From NCBI GenBank assembly GCA_003554665.1, contig PWGY01000062.1, forward strand, positions 1-17,731: 17,731 bases of DNA, given 5' to 3'. The notes below the pieces were generated by a model. That model worked only from the letters and a program-made list of their open reading frames with translations, ran no database searches and had not been told where the DNA came from. Shown in pieces: positions 1 through 6,505 of the stretch (within the stretch, counting starts at the first letter, position 1; the number at the start of each line of letters is the position of its first letter). The position numbers and the translations under genes are program-made. The stretch comes from Bacteroidales bacterium. Lineage in GTDB: Bacteria; Bacteroidota; Bacteroidia; Bacteroidales; UBA7960.

Positions 1-46
1 ATGCTTGACAGGCATGAGGTCGCTGGTTCGATTCCAGCACGTCCCA
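1..46 (+). tRNA. tRNA-Val(GAC), 3' part only
   Basis: Partial gene; the 5' half lies before the window. The anticodon loop (5-11) contains GAC at 7-9, which reads GUC valine codons. The 3' anticodon stem (12-16) pairs with bases 1-4. A five-base variable loop follows, then a perfect T arm: GCTGG (22-26), loop TTCGATT (27-33), CCAGC (34-38). The 3' acceptor strand is ACGTCCC (39-45) with discriminator A46. CCA is not encoded. A rho-independent terminator follows at once. Confidence 0.9.
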
Positions 47-54
47 CAACCAAA

Positions 55-83
55 GCCACAGCGGCAATTGCTGTGGCTTTTTT
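55..83 (+). terminator. Rho-independent terminator after tRNA-Val
   Basis: The perfect 8-bp stem GCCACAGC (55-62) / GCTGTGGC (70-77) encloses a 7-base loop, and six T follow (78-83). It lies nine bases after the tRNA 3' end and only 16 bases before the next start codon. Confidence 0.88.
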
Positions 84-99
84 CTTAAGGTCACCCACC

Positions 100-690
100 A
101 TGAAAAAAGTATTGCTGTTTCTCCCAAAAGGATTTGAAGAGCTCGAAGCCACCGCCTTCATCGATGTCATGGGCTGGAGCAGGGCCCACGGAACCACACT
201 GGTTGCCCTGCATACCACGGGCCTGCGTGATACAGTTACCAGTGCCTGGGGATCAGGCTTGATGCCTTCTCTGCCGTTCACTGGCTTAAGTGCGGGGGAT
301 TATGACGCAATGGCCATCCCGGGAGGTTTTGAAAATGCCGGTTATTATGAGGATGCGTTTGATGAAAGGGTTCTTGAATTAATCAAAGCATTTAATGATC
401 AGCAAAAACCTATTGCATCTGTCTGTGTGGGCGCATTGCCATTGGCAAAAGCAGGGGTGCTGGTAAACCGCCCGGCCACCACCTATGCCCTTCCGCACGG
501 AGAAAGAAGAAAGCAGCTGGCAGACCTCGGTGCAATCGTAAAAGACCTTCCCCTGGTCACCGACAGGAATATCATCACCTCAGAAGGTCCGGCCACAGCC
601 ATAGATGTAGCCTTCAGTCTGCTTGAAATGCTAACCGATACAGGCAATGTACAAAAAGTAAAGAAGTACATGCGGTTTGGTCGGGGCTAA
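100..690 (+). CDS. DJ-1/PfpI (ThiJ) family protein
   Basis: A 196-residue protein, the usual size for single-domain DJ-1/YajL-type members of the class I glutamine amidotransferase-like superfamily. The N-terminal strand MKKVLLFLPKGFEELEA carries the conserved acidic residue near 16 that pairs with the nucleophile. PGGFENAG (74-81) is the oxyanion-hole turn. Cys109 in ASVCVGA is the nucleophile-elbow cysteine, matching human DJ-1 Cys106. The family includes oxidative-stress sensors, disputed deglycases/glyoxalase III enzymes and chaperones; the sequence does not say which. The reading frame is open upstream to base 1, but that part is tRNA and terminator, so ATG at 100 is the start. With so little room after the terminator it probably depends on read-through or on a promoter hidden in the tRNA region. 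The fold is sure, the activity is not. Confidence 0.9.
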   Translation: MKKVLLFLPKGFEELEATAFIDVMGWSRAHGTTLVALHTTGLRDTVTSAWGSGLMPSLPFTGLSAGDYDAMAIPGGFENAGYYEDAFDERVLELIKAFNDQQKPIASVCVGALPLAKAGVLVNRPATTYALPHGERRKQLADLGAIVKDLPLVTDRNIITSEGPATAIDVAFSLLEMLTDTGNVQKVKKYMRFGRG

Positions 691-959
691 CTGTTCGGAG
701 GCTTCGCCTCCTCCGGTTGACGGTTCTCATGGGATGTGTGATGGGAAAGCTGCCTGTGGATTCGGAAACGGCACATGTGGTTGTTGGTTCTCATGGGCAA
801 AGAACTTTGCAAGTAGCCCTTAGACCGTGGCCGGAGCCAGGCGGTTGTTGGTTAACCTGAATAAATCCCATCATTTTTTTTGAACAAAACACCCAGAGGC
901 AATGTTTATCTATTAAAGCATTAAAGTACCTTATTTCTTATAACTAAAACAATCACACA
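691..959. other. Gene-free stretch between DJ-1 and cupin genes
   Basis: I see no credible coding sequence or RNA gene here. It begins with a short hairpin GGAGGC-TTC-GCCTCC (697-711) without a T tract, then the 64-base-period repeats. From about 865 the sequence becomes AT-rich, with a run of T at 874-881 and a TATAACTAAAAC segment just before the cupin start. That is a plausible promoter zone for the downstream gene group, but I find no clean TTTG/TAnnTTTG pair with normal spacing. Confidence 0.5.
715..861. repeat. Three-copy direct repeat with exact 64-base period
   Basis: The core GGTTGnnGGTT starts at 715, 779 and 843, exactly 64 bases apart each time. The first two copies extend to a 19-base match, GGTTGnnGGTTCTCATGGG (715-733 and 779-797). 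The third keeps only the 11-base core. The sequence between cores is largely different, with slight residual similarity. The second unit holds an inverted repeat GCAAAG-AA-CTTTGC (797-810). This fits a decayed 64-bp tandem repeat in non-coding DNA; its function is unknown. Confidence 0.65.
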
Positions 960-1283
960 ATGAGCCAGTTTTCGCACAGCACCAAAATTCATTTCAGCAA
1001 AAATATTGACTACGCAGAAAACGGGATCGTCAGCAAGCGCGTCCTGGAAAAATCCACCGGCAACATTACCCTGTTTGCCTTTGACAAGGGCCAGAAACTC
1101 AGTGAGCACTCCGCTCCTTTCGACGCCCTGATCCAGGTTACAGAAGGCAAAGCCACCATCACCATCGACAAAAAACCGTTTCTGCTGGAAGCCGGAGAAA
1201 GTATTATTATGCCGGCTGATGTTCCGCATGCAGTCAATGCCACAGAAAAATTCAAGATGCTTCTGACCATGATCAAAGGATAA
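960..1283 (+). CDS. Small single-domain cupin protein
   Basis: A 107-residue protein that is almost entirely one cupin_2 beta-barrel. Recognisable parts are the motif-1 region QKLSEHSAPFDALIQVTEGK (about residues 45-64) and the motif-2 region GESIIMPADVPHAVNA (about 79-94). Two canonical metal ligands are visible: His in SEHSAPFD and His in VPHAV. The usual HxH pair in motif 1 is reduced to a single His, so metal binding may be weak or altered. Such mini-cupins can be isomerases, dioxygenases or ligand-binding proteins; I cannot assign a substrate. It is the first of five co-directional genes, 89 bases before the reductase gene, and may share their transcript. The ATG follows an A-rich leader without a Shine-Dalgarno block. 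Confidence 0.88.
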   Translation: MSQFSHSTKIHFSKNIDYAENGIVSKRVLEKSTGNITLFAFDKGQKLSEHSAPFDALIQVTEGKATITIDKKPFLLEAGESIIMPADVPHAVNATEKFKMLLTMIKG

Positions 1284-1372
1284 TCTGCCGGAAGACTGCC
1301 TTCTGTCAACATCTATTATCAGGATTTTCTTAAATTCGGGGCTGTGTTTAACCCAGATGAAACATAGCACCC

Positions 1373-2302
1373 ATGTCAATTCTTATTGCAAGTCCCGGAA
1401 AAAACCTGAACAGGTGGGTTGAGGCCCTGAAAGAAGCCGATCCGTCTGTTCCGGTTTTTCTCCCTGAGCAGGTAACAGATCCTGGTGATATAACATTTGC
1501 CCTGGCCTGGAATCACCCGCCGGGGTTCTTTAGCAACTATCCCAATCTTGGTGCCATTTCCTCATTCGGAGCAGGGGTTGATCACCTGATAAAAGACCCG
1601 CAAATCCCGGAAAAGGCAACCATAACCAGGATCATCGACCCTCTTCTTTCGGGCGACATGGCCGAGTTTGCGCTGGCCGTTGTATTGAAGCACATGCGCG
1701 GGCTGACACGCTACTGCCGCTACCAGGGAAAAAGTCAATGGAAAAAACACAGCTACCTGCGCGTCAAAAATGTAAGCATCGGCATCATGGGAACCGGAAT
1801 GATTGGCCATCAGGTCGCCAACTACCTGCTAAAAGCCGGATTCAGGGTTTCCGGATGGGGAAGGACGCCGGGCCGTGAAACTGCCTACAGGAAGTATTCA
1901 GGAAAGGATCAGCTTGACACCTTTCTTAAAGGATGCCATATCCTGATCTGCCTGCTGCCACTCACCAGCGCCACCCACGGTATCATCAACAATCATTTGC
2001 TGAAAAAGCTTCCTGAAGGAGCCCACGTAATTAATCTCGGCCGTGGTGCCCATGTGGTGGATGCTGAGCTGATTCGATGCATCGATGAAGGCCACATAAG
2101 CGGTGCCCACCTTGATGTTTTCGATCCGGAACCATTGCCGGAAGGTCACCCTTTCTGGGATCACTCAAAAATTGACATAACCCCTCATGTGGCCAGCCTG
2201 ACTGATCCCCGTTCAGTGGCCGGACAGGTAATGGAAAATTACCACCGGCTCAAAAACGGTGAGCCACTGATCAACACTGTGTCAAAAGAACTGGGGTATT
2301 AA
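1373..2302 (+). CDS. ghrA: GhrA-type D-2-hydroxyacid dehydrogenase (glyoxylate/hydroxypyruvate reductase)
   Basis: A 309-residue NAD(P)-dependent D-2-hydroxyacid dehydrogenase, close in length and organisation to E. coli GhrA (about 312). The Rossmann motif is G140-T-G142-M-I-G145. Arg164 in GWGR, just after the second strand, is where NADPH-preferring members carry a basic residue. The catalytic triad is visible as Arg224 (NLGRGAHVV), Glu253 (DPEPLP) and His272 (TPHVAS). Known family chemistry is reduction of glyoxylate to glycolate and of hydroxypyruvate to D-glycerate in the cytoplasm. The next two genes encode a probable glyoxylate-forming aldolase and a glyoxylate-using aminotransferase, which strengthens the glyoxylate assignment. 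The family also has members acting on other 2-oxoacids, so the exact substrate is inference. The gap to the next gene is 60 bases. Confidence 0.88.
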   Translation: MSILIASPGKNLNRWVEALKEADPSVPVFLPEQVTDPGDITFALAWNHPPGFFSNYPNLGAISSFGAGVDHLIKDPQIPEKATITRIIDPLLSGDMAEFALAVVLKHMRGLTRYCRYQGKSQWKKHSYLRVKNVSIGIMGTGMIGHQVANYLLKAGFRVSGWGRTPGRETAYRKYSGKDQLDTFLKGCHILICLLPLTSATHGIINNHLLKKLPEGAHVINLGRGAHVVDAELIRCIDEGHISGAHLDVFDPEPLPEGHPFWDHSKIDITPHVASLTDPRSVAGQVMENYHRLKNGEPLINTVSKELGY

Positions 2303-2362
2303 AGCAGTCAATAGCAAACAGCCATCCATGAATTGTCAAACAGTTAACAACCAAAAAACAAT

Positions 2363-3271
2363 ATGATCTCATTCAAAGGCATCTTTCCTCCCCTACCCAC
2401 TTCTTTTGATGAAAAAGAAAACCTTGCTCCCAGGAAAATCCGGGACAACATTGCAGCGCTGAGCAGCCACCCACTCGCGGGCTTCCTGGTACTCGGATCC
2501 AATGGCGAACTGGTAATGCTTTCAGAGGAAGAAAAATTGAAAACCTATCATGCAGCCAGAGAGGCCATCCCAGCGGAAAAGATCATGCTGGCCGGAACAG
2601 GCGGACAATCAACACGCGAAACCATCCGGCTTACCAGAGAGGCTGCCCGTGCCGGTGCAGACGCCGCATTGGTACTTCATCCTTTTTACTACAAGGGCCT
2701 TATGAACAAGAAGGCATTGGTGAATTATTATCACGCGGTGGCGGAATCATCGGAAATTCCGGTGCTGATCTACAATATGCCAGCCAACAGCGGCATGGAC
2801 CTGGGGGCAGAGATGATCCTGGAAATTGCCTCCCATCCGAACATTGCAGGGCTGAAAGATTCCGGAGGGAACCTGGCCAAAATGAGTGAGGTTACCGGAC
2901 AGGCAAAACCCGGATTCCAGGTGCTGGCCGGATCTGCAGGTTTTCTACTCCCTGCACTTTCTTCAGGGGCAATTGGCGGCATCCTGGCATTGGCCAATAT
3001 TGCCCCTGAAGCATGCACAGGGATTTACAATTATTTCCGGCAGGGAGCAATGGACAAAGCACTGAAACTACAGCAGCAAATGATCCGGCCCAACACCGCT
3101 GTTACAAGGCAATGGGGCGTTCCTGCCCTGAAGGCCGCCATGGATCACCTGGGGCTTTACGGAGGTCCGGCACGTCATCCCATCCTTTCCCTTGACCCGG
3201 ATACCAAAAACAAACTCATTGAAATCATTCAACAAGCAGGCATTAAGCCCAACCTGTCTGTCAACAAATGA
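2363..3271 (+). CDS. DapA/NanA-family aldolase, most like 4-hydroxy-2-oxoglutarate aldolase (HOGA1)
   Basis: A 302-residue TIM-barrel class I aldolase of the dihydrodipicolinate synthase/N-acetylneuraminate lyase family. The Schiff-base lysine is Lys165 in GLKDSGGN and the catalytic tyrosine is Tyr137 in IYNMPANSG. The phosphate/carboxylate loop is GSNGE (45-49), not the GTTGE of true DapA. From memory, GSNGE, PAN[ST]G, KDSGG, FQVLAGSAGFL (185-195), GG..ALAN and PN.AVTR (243-249) are all shared with mammalian HOGA1. That enzyme cleaves 4-hydroxy-2-oxoglutarate to glyoxylate plus pyruvate, the last step of hydroxyproline breakdown. Neighbouring reductase and aminotransferase genes both fit glyoxylate as product. 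Alternatives are a 2-keto-3-deoxy sugar acid aldolase or a bacterial hydroxyproline-pathway deaminase. Family certain; substrate inferred. Confidence 0.88.
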   Translation: MISFKGIFPPLPTSFDEKENLAPRKIRDNIAALSSHPLAGFLVLGSNGELVMLSEEEKLKTYHAAREAIPAEKIMLAGTGGQSTRETIRLTREAARAGADAALVLHPFYYKGLMNKKALVNYYHAVAESSEIPVLIYNMPANSGMDLGAEMILEIASHPNIAGLKDSGGNLAKMSEVTGQAKPGFQVLAGSAGFLLPALSSGAIGGILALANIAPEACTGIYNYFRQGAMDKALKLQQQMIRPNTAVTRQWGVPALKAAMDHLGLYGGPARHPILSLDPDTKNKLIEIIQQAGIKPNLSVNK

Positions 3272-3355
3272 CCGGGCATGCCTTACAGCACCTTTGCCAA
3301 ACAATCCGCTGACCGGAAACCAAAAAATAACCAAATAAACAATAAACCAACAACC

Positions 3356-4534
3356 ATGACCACCATGACCACCAACAGAAAAACCCTGATGATTCCCGGA
3401 CCCATCGAATGCGAAACCAATGTACTTCAGGCCATGGGCGAACCACCCAAAAGCCATACCGCACCGGATTTTATCAAAGCTTTTGGCAACTGCCTGAATA
3501 TGATGAAGGAAATTTGGATGTGCCCGTCGGGACAGCCTTTCCTTGTGGCCGGAACAGGAACCCTGGCCATGGAGATGGCCGCAGCCAATCTCATTGAAGA
3601 AGGCGACAGGGCCCTGGTGATCTCCACAGGCTATTTCGGAAAACGGTACGCCGACATTCTTGAACGACACGGAGCACAGGTTACCATACTGGAAGCCCCT
3701 TTGGGAGATACTGTAAAAACATCCGACATTGATGCCGTGTTGCAGCAGAATAATTACAAACTGATGACATTTACCCATGTGGATACTTCAACGGCCGTAA
3801 TGGTCGATCCGGCATCCATGGGAGAGCTGGGCCGCAAACACAATGTGCTTACCGTACTGGATGGAGTGTGCTCAGTAGCCGGAGAAGAGATCCGTCAGGA
3901 AGAATGGGGGATTGACATCGTATTGACAGCTTCCCAGAAAGCCATCGGCGTTCCGCCGGGGCTGGCCCTGCTGGTAGCCTCACCAAAAGCCATGGAGGCC
4001 TGGGAGCTTCGTAAAACCCAGGTACGCAGCTATTATGCCGACTGGAGCAACTGGCTGCCCATTATGGAAGCTTATACAGCAGGGAAGCCCGCTTACTTCG
4101 GAACACCTGCCGTAAGCCTGGTAATGGCCCTTGAAGCCGGATTGAAAAACATTCTTGAGGAAGGGCTGGAGGAGCGATTCGACCGCCATAAACAGACCGG
4201 AAAAGCTTTCCGGGAAGCCATGAAAGCACTGGGCTTAACCCTTATTCCAAAAAATGAATCAGTAGCCGCCAATACACTTTCAGCGCCCTATCTTCCGGAA
4301 GACGTCATGCTGCCTGATTTCATGCAGGCCATGGGAGATGCGGAAGTGATTATTGCCGGGGGATTGCTGCCGGATATCAAAAGCCTTTATTTCCGCGTCG
4401 GACACATGGGGTCAGTGGCACATACCGACCTGATGAACACCGTCAGGGGCATTGCACGTGCACTGAACCAGTGTGCCCACAAAGCCAATGAAGATGACGG
4501 GGTACTCGCCATTGAAAATATAATGACCAGGTAA
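3356..4534 (+). CDS. Class V PLP aminotransferase (alanine/serine-glyoxylate aminotransferase type)
   Basis: A 392-residue fold-type I PLP enzyme, about the length of human alanine-glyoxylate aminotransferase. The N terminus has the substrate-site motif IPGPIEC (13-19). GTGT (66-69) is the PLP-phosphate turn. Asp169 in LDGVCS bonds the pyridine nitrogen. Lys195 in TASQKAIGVPPG forms the internal aldimine, and FGTPAVSLVMAL (248-259) is the family's later active-site segment. Expected reaction: glyoxylate plus alanine or serine gives glycine plus pyruvate or hydroxypyruvate. The frame is open back to an ATG at 3278, but that would add a polar extension encoded by the A-rich leader. ATG at 3356 (or 3365) puts the conserved motif at the normal distance. 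Other amino donors and other class V specificities remain possible. The next gene is 27 bases away. Confidence 0.9.
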   Translation: MTTMTTNRKTLMIPGPIECETNVLQAMGEPPKSHTAPDFIKAFGNCLNMMKEIWMCPSGQPFLVAGTGTLAMEMAAANLIEEGDRALVISTGYFGKRYADILERHGAQVTILEAPLGDTVKTSDIDAVLQQNNYKLMTFTHVDTSTAVMVDPASMGELGRKHNVLTVLDGVCSVAGEEIRQEEWGIDIVLTASQKAIGVPPGLALLVASPKAMEAWELRKTQVRSYYADWSNWLPIMEAYTAGKPAYFGTPAVSLVMALEAGLKNILEEGLEERFDRHKQTGKAFREAMKALGLTLIPKNESVAANTLSAPYLPEDVMLPDFMQAMGDAEVIIAGGLLPDIKSLYFRVGHMGSVAHTDLMNTVRGIARALNQCAHKANEDDGVLAIENIMTR

Positions 4535-4561
4535 ATCAACTCCTTAACAAAATCCACCATT

Positions 4562-6199
4562 ATGAAAAAGAGACTTTTATTATTCAAGGGCCTGTTATCA
4601 ATGTTCCTGCTTACAGGCTGCGGCCCGGCACCCGATCAGGAATATCAGGAACTATTGGTTGAAAAGATCAATCAGTATGAAGAAGTCACCCTCTCCACCG
4701 ACCTGTCATGGCTGAATGAAAATGAGCGTGAAATGATCCCCTTCCTTATCGAGGCAGCCAGGGTCATTGACGAAATTTTCTGGTTGCAGTCTTACGGAGA
4801 CAAAGATGAACTCATGGATCACATAATTGACGAATATGCCCGTGCGTACGCAAGGATAAATTATGGACCCTGGGGCAGGCTTGAGGGGCACACCGCATTT
4901 TATCATGGGTTCGACGACAAACCACTGGGGGCCAACTTTTATCCGCACGATATGGAAAGACAGGAGTTTGAGGAGTGGGATGATCCGGACAAAACCAACC
5001 CGCATACCCTTATCCGCCGTGACCCTGATGGGGGCCTTATGGCAGTCCCCTACGCAGAAGCCTACGAAGAACTGAACCAGAAGGCGGCAAGGCTATTACG
5101 TGAAGCAGCCCGTTTATCTGATTATGAACCCCTTGCCGTGTATTTGGAAAAACGGGCAGAGGCACTGATAACCAACAGCTACTACGAAAGCGACAAGGCC
5201 TGGATGCAGATGCGTGACAACAATATTGATTTTGTGATAGGACCTGTCAATACGGGTGAGGATCGAAAGTTTGGGTACAAAGAAGCCCACAGTGCGTACC
5301 TGTTGATCAAGGATCTGGAATGGAGCCGACAACTGGAACGTTTTGAGGCCATGTTACCCCAGATGCAGGCAGAGTTGCCTGTTCCCGAAGAGTATAAGCA
5401 GGAGAAGCCCGGTGACGACTCCAGGCTTTTCGTGTATGATGCATTGTTTTACGGAGGTCACTGCAATGCCGGCCCGAAAATGATCGCTTTGAACCTGCCC
5501 AATGACCCGGCAGTTCAGCAGGAGACCGGAACCAGAAGCATTCAGATCAGGAATGTAATGGAAGCCAAGTTTGATGAAATACTGCTCCCCATCGGAGAAA
5601 TGATCATTCATGAAGACCAAAAAGATTATGTTACGTTTGACGCCTTTTTTCACCTGACTGCTTTCTATGAAATTGCCGAGGGTCTGAGCATCTCACAAAC
5701 CATTGATGGAGAAGGGTCTGTAAGAAATGCCTTACGTGAATATTACGGCATTATGGATGCAAACAGTTCTGACATGATCGCGCTGTACCTTCTTTCTTTG
5801 CTGCATGAAAAAGGTGAACTTACCGAAAAAGAACTGCACCAGGCCTATGTAACCTCCTTTGCCAGCATTCTCCGATCAAGCAGGTTTGGCACTGCAGGAG
5901 CTCATGGTGTTGCCGCAATGATCAGGTTTAACCACCTGAAGAATGCAAATGCTTTCAACCGTTGCCAGGAAACCAACACCTATACGGTCAACTTTGAAAA
6001 AATGCAAAAAGCAATTGAGGAAGGTGCTTCCCGGATCATTCAGTTAATGGGTGATGGCAATTATGAAGCCGCCCGTGAAATGGCCGAAACAGATGGCGAA
6101 ATGTCAGAAACCCTGCAAAAAGATATTGACCGTATCAATGAAAGCGATATTCCTGTTGATGTGGTTTTCAGACAAGGGACTGACTATCTTGATCTTTAG
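4562..6199 (+). CDS. M49-like (DPP III superfamily) lipoprotein with lost zinc ligands; probable pseudoenzyme
   Basis: A 545-residue envelope lipoprotein. The signal peptide ends in lipobox LLTGC with Cys20, so the mature protein is lipid-anchored. The rest matches the dipeptidyl-peptidase III-like family of Bacteroidetes and plant NUDT3 C termini: NAGPKMIALNLPND (302-315), TFDAFF (358-363), RSSRFG..AHG (438-449) and a PVDV ending. In active relatives TFDAFF is followed by HExxH and then E-E-x-K-A-D. Here the first reads Y369-E370-I-A-E373-G, so both zinc histidines are gone and only the general-base glutamate remains. The second reads D399-A400-N-S-S-D404, so the third ligand is alanine. The frame is intact from start to stop, so this is substitution, not decay. 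It probably does not cleave peptides and may bind ligand or act as a scaffold. It sits 27 bases after the aminotransferase. Confidence 0.85.
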   Translation: MKKRLLLFKGLLSMFLLTGCGPAPDQEYQELLVEKINQYEEVTLSTDLSWLNENEREMIPFLIEAARVIDEIFWLQSYGDKDELMDHIIDEYARAYARINYGPWGRLEGHTAFYHGFDDKPLGANFYPHDMERQEFEEWDDPDKTNPHTLIRRDPDGGLMAVPYAEAYEELNQKAARLLREAARLSDYEPLAVYLEKRAEALITNSYYESDKAWMQMRDNNIDFVIGPVNTGEDRKFGYKEAHSAYLLIKDLEWSRQLERFEAMLPQMQAELPVPEEYKQEKPGDDSRLFVYDALFYGGHCNAGPKMIALNLPNDPAVQQETGTRSIQIRNVMEAKFDEILLPIGEMIIHEDQKDYVTFDAFFHLTAFYEIAEGLSISQTIDGEGSVRNALREYYGIMDANSSDMIALYLLSLLHEKGELTEKELHQAYVTSFASILRSSRFGTAGAHGVAAMIRFNHLKNANAFNRCQETNTYTVNFEKMQKAIEEGASRIIQLMGDGNYEAAREMAETDGEMSETLQKDIDRINESDIPVDVVFRQGTDYLDL

Positions 6200-6249
6200 T
6201 TAACATCCGAAAAACCGGGCTGAATCATTAGAAAAGTCAGCAAAAAGCA

Positions 6250-6282
6250 TTGCCGGCCGCCAGGAAAAAATATGTATATTTG
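6250..6282 (+). promoter_or_regulatory. Bacteroidota-type promoter for tRNA-Tyr
   Basis: TATATTTG at 6275-6282 matches the TAnnTTTG -7 consensus of the Bacteroidota primary sigma factor exactly. A TTG at 6250-6252 could serve as the -33 element; the 22-base spacer is slightly longer than usual. Transcription would start near 6289, about 23 bases before the tRNA. Confidence 0.6.
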
Positions 6283-6311
6283 CCCCGCAAGTTTAAGCAA
6301 CGTTCATTACA

Positions 6312-6394
6312 GGGGGAGTTCCAGAGCGGTCAAATGGGGCAGACTGTAAATCTGTTGGCTTTCGCCTTCGGAGGTTCGAATCCTTCCTCCCCCA
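6312..6394 (+). tRNA. tRNA-Tyr(GTA)
   Basis: An 83-base type II tRNA. The acceptor GGGGGAG (6312-6318) pairs with CTCCCCC (6387-6393); the discriminator is A6394 and CCA is not encoded. The anticodon loop CTGTAAA holds GTA at 6346-6348. A long variable arm lies between anticodon and T stems, as expected for bacterial tRNA-Tyr. The T loop is TTCGAAT. Its G34-U35 anticodon makes it one of the four tRNAs that normally receive queuosine. Confidence 0.95.
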
Positions 6395-6408
6395 CGCGTT
6401 TTCACTCA

Positions 6409-6441
6409 AAAGGTGACCCTGATTCCGGGTCACCTTTTTTT
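6409..6441 (+). terminator. Rho-independent terminator after tRNA-Tyr
   Basis: A strong hairpin: GGTGACCC (6412-6419) pairs with GGGTCACC (6427-6434) around a 7-base loop, extended by AAA/TTT pairing, with seven T at 6435-6441. On the minus strand it is followed by four T, so it may also stop transcripts of the convergent outer-membrane protein gene ending at 6506. Confidence 0.9.
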
Positions 6442-6505
6442 GTTTCCCGCCTGATTTTTTTTGCTTTCTGTCTGACCAACGGATGACAAAGAACCTGCAG
6501 ACACG

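Noticed and set aside
1..99. Coding extension of the DJ-1 gene to base 1
   Set aside because: These bases form the 3' half of tRNA-Val and its terminator; homology starts at MKKVLLFLPKG, base 100.
697..711. Terminator hairpin after the DJ-1 gene
   Set aside because: The GGAGGC/GCCTCC stem has a 3-base loop but no T tract follows.
715..861. CRISPR array
   Set aside because: The repeat core is only 11-19 bases, inter-core lengths are 45-53 bases, there are just three copies and no cas genes.
3278..3355. Earlier ATG for the aminotransferase
   Set aside because: It would add 26 mostly polar residues encoded by an A-rich leader; ATG at 3356 gives the normal family length.
3068..3778. 236-residue minus-strand reading frame
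   Set aside because: Antisense to the aldolase and aminotransferase genes, which have clear homology; low-complexity, cysteine- and histidine-rich translation.
960..6199. Mobile or phage-borne island carrying the glyoxylate genes
   Set aside because: The tRNA genes nearby could be integration sites, but I see no integrase, direct att repeats or transposase, and leader and codon style match the rest of the window.
6250..6486. 78-residue plus-strand reading frame
   Set aside because: It runs through the promoter, the whole tRNA-Tyr and its terminator; not a protein gene.
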